Source of the DNA: Parapristionchus giblindavisi
Taxonomy: Eukaryota > Nematoda > Chromadorea > Rhabditida > Diplogasteridae
Direction: 5' to 3'
DNA length: 64,000 bases
Assembly (NCBI GenBank): GCA_943737045.1
Contig: CALSFV010000248.1
Coordinates: forward strand, 248,001-312,000
Shown here: positions 56,701 to 64,000 of the stretch, one piece after another
Layout of the letters: every line of letters begins with the position of its first letter
Position numbering within the stretch: the first letter of the stretch is position 1
Position numbers and translations under genes: made by a program
Notes under the pieces: generated by a model
What the model saw: only the letters and a program-made list of their open reading frames with translations
What the model was told of the DNA's origin: nothing
Databases searched by the model: none

Positions 56701-57913
56701 ATTGATTTATGTGTAATCTACCGTTATCTCAGGCTGATATCTGGGCTCTTGGTGTTGTGTGCTACGAGCTCCTCACTGGCCAGCCTCCATTCGAGAGTGA
56801 AGACCGGCCTAAGACTTATGAACGTATCAAGAAGGTAATGAACCTTGTCTACAGTAATTGTCATATTATTGATTGTTTCAGCTCGACTATAACTTTCCTG
56901 AGTACGTGTCCGGAGGAGCTCGTAATCTGATTAAAAAATTGCTCGTTATCGAGCCTGAGGAAAGACTTCCATTACTCCACGTCAGTATCTTTATTCGACT
57001 GATGAAACATTAATCTCGCTGGTTAGAAGGAACAAATGTCTAATTTATATTACTTTGATTGGAAAGTGATCGCATTCACAGACAATGAGATAAACATCGA
57101 GGCGTTGATTGATTTGCGTAGCTGCATGATAAAATCATACATTTACATACCATCATTATGTGCGGCTAGTCCCACTATATACGGCTCGATTTTATGCGAA
57201 AGATTACAATTTAAGAGAAAAAAGTCCTGTGAGGCGTTAGTCATCTCCCTTCTTTTGACTGATCTTTCTCTGCCTCTCTCATTCTATCTTCAGAGGAGTG
57301 GTCTTTGGACTACCTCCCTTTAGAGAGAGAGATCAGGCCAAGATGGGGAGAGGTCGCTTTGTTTTTTTCTTACTTCTTTTAGTAATGCTGTTTTCTTATC
57401 TATTAAAACCCCAACTCTCTAGCCCCATGCCTAGGTATCGAAGGTTAGGAGGAGTTTCTTATATGTTTATTGTATCTGTAGATAAATTATATCATTATCC
57501 CTCCTTAGTATTTGGTTTAACACGACCAGGGGTTTAGTACCTGCGTCCCCGATTTCAGACGCTCATTATAGCAATGAGTGGGGGGGGCGTAGGAGGACAC
57601 CGAAAATGTTTGGATATAGGTGTGGGGGTCTATGATTACAATAGTTTTTATTCCCGATAATCTTTCTCGACATTAGTGACTAAATAGGTGCACCTGAAAA
57701 ACCGTATTCCTGGAGATCTATCTGATGACATTTTTGTATCATTCGGGCTAGAAATATTTTTTATTATGAAATTGATGCTAGCCTTGAATCATATCATATT
57801 TGCCTATTCAGGTCATGAAACACCTCTGGGTAATCCGTCACGTTAACGCCAAGCGAGCAGAGGTTTTTTTCATAATGATATTAATGTCACCTTTTGCAAA
57901 TCGCACACACTAG
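50754..57913 (+). CDS. air-2: Aurora B-type mitotic kinase, ten exons
   Basis: Exons 50754-50785, 51063-51171, 51215-51294, 53859-53937, 54311-54370, 54636-54784, 56463-56535, 56733-56834, 56882-56980, 57812-57913 join in frame to 885 bases, 294 residues. The N-terminus [18 protein letters not shown] mirrors C. elegans AIR-2. Seen: glycine loop GRGAFG (25-30), VALK lysine 47, alpha-C Glu 66, HRDIKPEN (139-146), DFG (159-161), Aurora-specific DFGWSVHAP, activation Thr 173 in [14 protein letters not shown], and [13 protein letters not shown]. All catalytic residues are present. Family role: serine/threonine kinase of the chromosomal passenger complex in chromosome segregation and cytokinesis, phosphorylating histone H3. 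The C-terminal tail after VNAKRAE is short and unlike AIR-2. A second in-phase terminal exon exists at 59822. Intron 3 (2.56 kb) and intron 6 (1.68 kb) are swollen by transposons. The symbol is by similarity; Aurora A is less likely. Confidence 0.93.
50829..50933. repeat. MITE in Aurora intron 1, TTTAAAGGGAGCG family
   Basis: TTTAAAGGGAGCGTGACCTC to GAGGTAACGCTCCATTTAAA; the interior TCTCTCGTTGTTAGAGAAC is inverted relative to the other copies. Confidence 0.75.
51307..53516. mobile_element. 2.2-kb near-perfect palindrome in Aurora intron 3
   Basis: Ends GAGACCGGCTCGGTAAGACT and its reverse complement, with TTAA immediately outside each end (51303-51306 and 53517-53520). Arms of about 1.1 kb are almost identical: a 75-codon ORF at 51790-51563 (minus) reads the same as the one at 53042-53269 (plus). 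The centre is near 52410. No transposase motif. Confidence 0.93.
53521..53858. other. Remainder of Aurora intron 3
   Basis: AT-rich; no feature apart from the acceptor GATTACAG. Confidence 0.5.
55204..56251. mobile_element. 1.05-kb hAT-like non-autonomous element
   Basis: Ends CAGGGCTGGGA and TCCCAGCCCTG, flanked by CTGGACAA on both sides (55196-55203 and 56252-56259). Near both ends are TTTTTTGTTTTTTTGG-type runs in inverted arrangement. The interior contains another SINE copy. No transposase ORF. Confidence 0.9.
55420..55690 (-). mobile_element. SINE copy inside the hAT-like element
   Basis: Minus-strand copy of the same SINE: on the plus strand AAGAAGGGGAT..., TGTCAGGCAGGGCTATA, GAAAGTTCGTTG, then GGTGCGGTTACAAGCGCTGA and GCTAACCACTGCTACACGG. 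The tRNA-like head is at 55635-55690. Confidence 0.75.
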
Positions 57914-58610
57914 TGATTTGCAAAAGATGATATATCTGATTGGGCTGATGCTTGTAATCTTACTCTCTCTCTCTGAGACTATGTGCGTTGTAATGCATTA
58001 TGGCATTCAGAAATCTTGTAGTGATTACTTCTTTCCCAATAACAGAGTCATTGCCAATTATTATCTATGACTCTGTTATTTGGAATTCGAAAAGATCAGG
58101 ATTAATTAAAGAGATTGAATCTGTTCAAAGAGATTATACTCGAAGACTGTTCAATCGTTGTCGAACATTGGCGCGCGATAGCTGATATATGTACTTTTCT
58201 TGCATAATTCAATAAATAAATATTATGAGTACAATTGCTCTTTCCTATTTAAAGTTGTTCCCGCGCTGCGTCTGAGAAAAAAAGGCCATTCGTTGAGAAT
58301 CATCTTACCATTCAAAATCTCTTTTCTACATTAGCCTCAAGAGATATTGATATTTGGAATAACTTCCCAGATAATATTGTGCAATCAATCTTTTCGTAAT
58401 TATGCAAAAAAGATTCATTTAGTGTGATTCTCCCGGAGGCTCATATTAAGTCGTGAAATATAACTATAAGAAAGATGTCCTACTGCCTCCTATCTACCCC
58501 CCCCATCTCACCTCTCACCGATTCACCTTGGCGAAGGACATTCTTCAAAAAGACTGTAATCTAACAGATATATCCCATCCCCGATGTGTTCTATTGATGG
58601 AATAAATATT
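57549..58610 (+). repeat. Left copy of a 1.06-kb segmental duplication
   Basis: From CGATTTCAGACGCTCATTAT to AGATATATCCCATCCCC it matches 59557-60660, including the last Aurora exon and a LINE remnant. Confidence 0.9.
58000..58440 (+). pseudogene. LINE reverse-transcriptase C-terminal remnant
   Basis: IIYDSVIWNSKRSGLIKEIE then SVQRDYTRRLFNRC has the shape of the conserved non-LTR block (Y-G-S-x-W ... E-x-V-Q-R-x-x-T-R-R). Downstream, with frame breaks, comes RDIDIWNNFPDNIV, another LINE tail motif. Ends in an AATAAATATT-rich tail. The same remnant lies in the right copy at 60047-60480. Confidence 0.75.
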
Positions 58611-58941
58611 TATAATTATTCTTATTATTATTATCATCTACCGTAATCTAATAATCTTCAATATCCTACATATTTATTTTAAATAATTTACATTTTACGT
58701 GCATGCAAACCTATAAATACTTGTACATATATTATTATAATATTGTTAATTTAATATTCCCTCCAATAACATGTACTGATGATCATGAACTGACTTTATA
58801 ATATCCTACTCTTCAATTATCATACTATATTCGTATACATTCTATCGTTTCCCTAATTTGTACAGTTGACCACAGTTTATCTTACCCTCCTTTCATAATA
58901 GATTAATGATTCGCGCAATGATTTCTCTCCTTATTATATAC

Positions 58942-59277
58942 ACGTTAGTTCGAAATGAGAGAGAGATGGGAATAGCGGGGCAAAAGAGATGCTGAGGCGA
59001 CTTTTGCCACCACTGTGGTGCGCTGTTTGGTGTGTTTTCGCAATCTCATAATAATAAGATGATAGTTCATTAGTCAGCGCGGCGCACCTCAGGCAGGTTT
59101 GGTGGCGCGGCAGAGAGTGTGACAGAGAGAATCATTTGATGCCATCTCGCACGCACATCTTCTCTAATGCAGCCCACCAAACCCGCCTGGCATCCGCCTC
59201 GCCCTCTTTATAAGTTGGAAAACGTGATTTGCCCTTCCTTCATTGTTGCCCCGCTATTACAGAGGCTGAAATAACGT
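58942..59277. mobile_element. 336-bp TIR element, ACGTTAGTTC family
   Basis: ACGTTAGTTCGAAA to GAAATAACGT; copy of 30436-30771. Confidence 0.85.
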
Positions 59278-59394
59278 GTATTAGCGTAAGCCGCTACGCA
59301 CATTTTACATTACATTTTTACATTATAACAACTTTATTCAGTGAGTCGGCTATAATTGTCGTCTCGTCAAGCGGGACGAGTGGGAATGAGAAGC

Positions 59395-59545
59395 AGTTTA
59401 TAGAAATCTAACCCATTAATTCACCAATATTCATTTATGCTCCAATATTTGCATGTAAACAATCAGACTTTGAAATGAAGATTGCATAGTTTGATCTTTG
59501 ATCTTCGACCATAGGTAAACTACAAAACATCGCATAATTTTTTTT
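59395..59545 (+). repeat. Fragment of the ET-gene 3' flank
   Basis: TAGAAATCTAACCCATTAAT and CAATATTTGCATGTAAACA match 42305-42410 and 61565-61632. Confidence 0.7.
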
Positions 59546-59556
59546 TATTTTTTTTT

Positions 59557-60660
59557 CCGATTTCAGACGCTCATTATAGCAATGAGTGGGGGGGGGGGCG
59601 TAGGAGGACACCGAAAATGTTTGGGTATAGGTGTGGGGGTCTATGATTACAATAGTTTTTATTCCCGATAATCTTTCTCGACATTAGTGACTAAATAGGT
59701 GCACCTGAAAAACCGTATTCCTGGAGATCTATCTGATGACATTTTTGTATCATCGGGCTAGAAATATTTTTTATTATGAAATTGATGCTAGCCTTGAATC
59801 ATATCATATTTGCCTATTCAGGTCATGGAACACCTCTGGGTAATCCGTCACGTTAACGCCAAGCGAGCAGAGGTTGATGATATGATATTAATGTCACCTT
59901 TTGCAATGATATTAATGAGCAATGATATTAATGTCACCTTTTGCAAATCGCACACACTAGTGATTTGCAAAAGATGATATATCTGATTGGGCTGATGCTT
60001 GTAATCTTACTCTCTCTCTCTGAGACTATGTGCGTTGTAATGCATTATGGCATTCAGAAATATTGTAGTGATTACTTCTTTCCCAATAACAGAGTCATTG
60101 CCTATTATTAGCTATGACTCTGTTATTTGGAATTCGAAAAGATCAGGATTAATTAAAGAGATTGAATCTGTTCAAAGAGATTATACTCGAAGACTGTTCA
60201 ATCGTTGTCGAACATTGGCGCGCGATAGCTGATATATGTACTTTTCTTGCATAATTCAATAAATAAATATTATGAGTACAATTGCTCTTTCCTATTTAAA
60301 GTTGTTCCCGCGCTGCGTCTGAGAAAAAAAGGCCATTCGTTGAGAATCATCTTACCATTCAAAATCTCTTTTCTACATTAGCCTCAAGAGATATTGATAT
60401 TTGGAATAACTTCCCAGATAATATTGTGCAATCAATCTTTTCGTAATTATGCAAAAAAGATTCATTTAGTGTGATTCTCCCGGAGGCTCATATTAAGTCG
60501 TGAAATATAACTATAAGAAAGATATCCTACTGCCTGCTGCCTTCTATCTACCCGCCTTCTATCTACACCCCTCTATCTCACCGATTCGGCGACGGACATC
60601 ATTCAAAATGTCTTATCTAACAGATATATCCCATCCCCAATGTGTCTATTGATGGAATAA
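59557..60660 (+). repeat. Right copy of the segmental duplication
   Basis: Nearly identical to 57549-58610, with an extra tandem GATATTAATGTCACCTTTTGC insertion of about 60 bp after the exon. Confidence 0.9.
59822..59977 (+). pseudogene. Second copy of the Aurora terminal exon
   Basis: The acceptor TTGCCTATTCAG is intact and in phase 0, giving [20 protein letters not shown] and a longer tail to a stop at 59977. It differs from the first copy by K to E at residue 3 and by the tail. It could be a dead duplicate or an alternative 3' exon. Confidence 0.6.
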
Positions 60661-60785
60661 ATATTATTATTATTTTTATTATTTTTATTATCTACCGTAA
60701 TCTAATATTCAGCAATATCCCCTATAATAACCTGTACTGATCATGAACTGACTTTATAATTCGTATCTTCAATTATCATAATATA

Positions 60786-61131
60786 CACACTATATCTCTG
60801 TTATCTAACAGCGAGAGAGTAGAGCATTGAAGAATCCGTTGATAATGGTATCCGCCATTTGAATAGGTTAAAGAAGGGGACCCACGAGTTTTTTCATGAC
60901 TAAACTGGCCAGGCAGAACTATAGATCACATCTCCCTGTATACAAAAACAATTTTCTCTAAAATTTTAGGTGCACAGGAATGTCGTAATGCGAGCATAAA
61001 GTTCATTGATCCTCCAGGGAAAGGCGCGAGTTTTTGAATTTGAAGGATACATATAAAGCAAATTGCAAACGAGAGTCGAACCTACGTAGCGCGGTTACAA
61101 CCGCTGACTAGTAACCACAGAGCTACACGCT
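60786..61131 (-). mobile_element. MITE fragment followed by an uninterrupted SINE copy
   Basis: 60786-60862 resembles the TTTAAAGGGAGCG MITE (CTGTTATCTAACAGCGAGAG). 60869-61131 is the intact SINE on the minus strand: B box GTAGGTTCGACTCTCG, A-box-like TGTAGCTCTGTGGTTA, body ending GGGTCCCCTTCTTTAA. Confidence 0.75.
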
Positions 61132-61204
61132 CTACGCACCCATTCGCTCATATCTAATAGAGAACGTAATGGCACTTCCTATGTCCCGCGTTATTCTTGT
61201 CAAT

Positions 61205-61632
61205 AGTGCACTCCAAAGGAAATGTCGAAATATAAGAGCTACATGATCAATGACTGCACTGAGAGAGACGTTGAAATTGTTTAGCAACAGCAACAAAGAA
61301 GCGTTCACGATGGTCAAAATGATCTTAAAGGGAGAATAACCATTGTCAACTACAGCATCGTACATCGAAAAATCATGGGTTCAAAATCCAAATGATCCAA
61401 TTAATCCAATCATTTAAATCAACGCTGACAGGTTGGATTCCCTGGAAAATAATGCAAAAGTTCGATTATTACCACCATTCTACGTCGTGGTGAGAGTCTC
61501 CCACAAGTTAAACGCGTATATTGACAAAGGTTATTCTCTTTTTTTTAAAATTTTGTTTCGAAGCAGATTGTAGAAATCTAACTCATAAATTCACCAATAT
61601 TCCTTTATGTTCAAATATTTGCATGTACACAC
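61205..61632 (+). repeat. Duplicate of the region near 41950-42060 and 42305
   Basis: AGCTACATGATCAATGACTG and GAGAGACGTTGAAATTGTTT match 41985-42035. The right end (TAGAAATCTAACTCATAAAT) matches 42305, up to the hAT-like insertion. Confidence 0.75.
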
Positions 61633-63379
61633 TAGGGTTGCAGGAACGGGAGCGAAGTCTACGCACCCTATTCCCTTCCCCTCCCTTCTCTCTAGCAATC
61701 GCCTATGAGAGGCACTCTCTCCCTTCCCAACTTCGTAATTTGAGCCACCACGGCCAGAGGTCGCGTAATTCCCGCACCTTTGCGGGAATTACGCACTGTC
61801 TCTCACCTCTCCCTTCCCCTATAACTGGTCTGTCTTCACTCCAGCCGCCCCACATTGAGGCGCCCCCATTGAGGCACGTTTGAAGATATATCTAGCTCCC
61901 CTCTCATCTGAGAGCTTGGCAGTCAACAGCAAAGTTGTAGCTCACATCGATCTGATTCTGATTCTTTTTTGGAAGGGTCGATACGATCAAAACAAGCAAA
62001 ATGGCATTACTTCTTCTGTTTCTGAGGGAAATCGAAACGATTAGCATTCACAATAAGTATTGTTATGGACAATTGAATTTCTATCAATGATCAGATTAAT
62101 CAGATTTTCCTAAATATCGATTAACCGTGCAATTCTCCCTATTTTCCATTTCAATGATTCATTATCTCGAGAGGGACATTGTTCACCTCTCATTGTCCAG
62201 TCTTCCAGTCTCGTCGCGCTGTTGGTTGTGAGTTTATTTATGTCAGAACAATAGCACTTGGCATACCGTAAGACCGTAAGCATACCGTATAAAACTACTT
62301 TACTTTGTTAAGGATAATGAAAAATTTAAACTCTTTATTTTTATCCGAACAGTGGTAAAAACTGTCATCACTCCAAACAACAGAATTCTGAAACGTGCAA
62401 ATTATGGTGCCATAACTTTAGATAATAATCTGTACATAATACACTAAAAACTACATCCGTAAAAATGATAAAAATGAGAATCCTGTTAAGTTTTGTCAAA
62501 TGTTGTCTCAAATTGTCACATATCTTTCTTTTTTTTTCGTTTAGAATTTGTTTTATTACATTAGTTTTTTGTGTAGAATTATTTAAAAATGGTTTTGATT
62601 TTTTTTTTTTGGTTAAAGGATTTCAAACATTCAAAACCAAATTCCAAGATCTGATCGAATGATCCTAAACACAGACAAATTCTGATAGTTCAAAGTTCAT
62701 TTAAAATAAATCCTGGCCATCTCGATTCACTCGACGAACATTCGGTTGGTGTTGACTTATCTACAGGAACAGTCTAGGATACTGTATCCGATGATTGCTT
62801 ACGATATGCGAAATGTTATTGCTCTGTCATAAAGAAACTCACAACCAACATCGCGACAAGGGTGAACAACGTCCCTCTTAAGACAATGAATCATTGAAAT
62901 GAAAAATAGGGAAAATGATACGGTAAATCAATAATCTGATTAGTCTGATCACTGAGATAAATTCAATTGTCCATAACAATACTTATTGTGAATGCTAATC
63001 GTTTCGATTTCCCTCTGAAACAGAAGAAGTAATGCCATTTTGTTTGTTTTGATCGTATCGCCTCTTCCAAAATAGAATCAGAATCAGATCGATGTGAGCA
63101 ACTTTGCTGTTGACTGCCAAGCTCTCAGATGAGAGGGGAGCTAGATATATCTTCAAACGTGCCTCAATGGGGGCGCCTCAATGTGGGGCGGCTGGAGTGA
63201 AGACAGACCAGTAATAGGGGAAGGGAGAGGTGAGAGACAGTGCGTAATTCCCGCAAAGGTGCGGGAATTACGCGACCTCTGGCAGTCTCTCTTCTCTCGT
63301 GCGGGAAATGACGAGAGAGGGGCAAGAGATGGGAAGAGGGCGCGGTAAATTCGATTATGCTTACGCAACGGCAACCCTA
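61633..63379. mobile_element. 1.75-kb hAT-like fold-back element
   Basis: Ends TAGGGTTGC and GCAACCCTA, with GTACACAC on both sides (61625-61632 and 63380-63387). Arms of about 600-650 bp are nearly identical inverted copies (shared CATTGAGGCGCCCCCATTGA, CTCATCTGAGAGCTTGGCAG, GGCATTACTTCTTCTGTTTC). The loop is about 62280-62760. An internal small palindrome GGTGCGGGAATTACGC lies in each arm. No transposase; the matching ORFs in both arms are repeat translations. Confidence 0.93.
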
Positions 63380-63387
63380 GTACACAC

Positions 63388-64000
63388 TCAGACTGGATTA
63401 ACGATCGCATAGTTTGATCTTAGATAAACTACAAACATCGCATAATTTTATTACAAAGATAGCATGAAAAAATGTAACATGGAAAGATAAGAATACGGCG
63501 GCATACAAGCCATAATACCCTAGAGACAAATTTCTCCTGATTATCGATTGATTGATTGATTATGCCCGTTTATCGATTAGTTGTCCTTCTTTATTACCGT
63601 AGTCTTCGGATTATTGATTGAATCGGTGTCATCAGTTTCTTATTTATGATTCTAGATGCTCAGGTTCCTATTGATAACGATTGGACAAGCTACTGATTGT
63701 GACAGATTTTAGAGATCAAAGATCAACGAATTTTAATCAATCAAATCCAAATATAGTTGTACGCGGACAAATGATTTTATTCAGAGCACTATGAGCCAGT
63801 GTTCAGGCGAGTAATTGGAGTTCAAGGATCAAAGATCAAAGTTCAAAGATCAGATCTGATGAGGGTTCGCTACGGAGTGCGAGGCAGCAAAATGAATGTC
63901 CGCTTCTGACTATTTGTGCTTGCGGACGTGGTCCTACAACGTAACAAAATTAATGAAATGATGAGACATTATAAATTACCTATTCCATATCTATCTACTA
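63388..64000 (-). pseudogene. Second copy of the bestrophin tail
   Basis: Continues the duplicated segment after the hAT-like element: ET-gene 3' flank, a truncated last exon (about 63609-63640) and the penultimate exon (about 63933-63857) with the same in-frame TAG after DHVRKHK as at 42.8 kb. The flank to the window end equals 42895-42958. Confidence 0.8.

Noticed and set aside
59295..59330. TTACATTTT-rich text resembling the RTE-like 3' tail at 69-104
   Set aside because: Too short and without adjoining reverse-transcriptase sequence to call a LINE.

Overview
The window is nuclear DNA from a nematode. It carries three cuticle collagen genes with the nematode two-exon layout, an Aurora kinase very close to C. 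elegans AIR-2, a bestrophin-family channel, and a GPI-type ET-module/Ly6-like surface protein. Introns are GT-AG with one GC-AG, acceptors are short (TTTCAG type), and the sequence is crowded with MITEs and fold-back elements. A rhabditid or diplogastrid nematode fits, but I cannot name the species from sequence alone. There are no bacterial operons, rRNAs or CRISPR arrays. || Layout. 0-8.3 kb is repeat-rich: a 5'-truncated RTE-like LINE sits inside an inverted-repeat arm, a TTAA-bounded inverted-repeat pair encloses about 5.6 kb with a two-exon secreted-peptide gene, and there is a 604-bp fold-back element with a perfect 9-bp target duplication. 8.3-11 kb is repeat-derived intergenic DNA. 11-16 kb (minus strand) holds three tandem paralogues of an unrecognised secreted protein, six exons each (five in copy A). 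Only the most upstream copy (C) has a clear signal peptide; the other two start within about 40 bp of the preceding stop and carry an extra KVVAAP repeat. 17.7-24 kb holds three near-identical cuticle collagens, one plus and two minus; the two minus copies are a 2.75-kb tandem duplication. 24-27.4 kb is MITE-rich intergenic DNA. 27.4-32.4 kb is the ET-module gene, whose 3.4-kb first intron contains a duplicated GGTAGA satellite. It converges tail to tail with a bestrophin gene of about 20 exons (minus, 32.7-41.1 kb). 41-50 kb has pseudogenes (bestrophin tail, ubiquitin), a 16-bp minisatellite, CT-rich tracts and a three-level nest of transposons. 50.7-57.9 kb is a complete ten-exon Aurora kinase gene with a 2.2-kb near-perfect palindrome in intron 3 and a SINE/hAT/SINE nest in intron 6. 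57.5-64 kb contains a duplication of the kinase's last exon plus LINE debris, then a second bestrophin-tail pseudogene split by a hAT-like fold-back element with 8-bp target duplications. || The collagens belong to the exoskeleton, the Aurora kinase to chromosome segregation, and the bestrophin to membrane anion conductance; nothing suggests the genes act together. The strongest unusual signals are structural: precise target-site duplications and nested insertions, tandem gene amplification with promoter or 5'-end loss, and TTTGATC heptamer arrays beside many splice sites.
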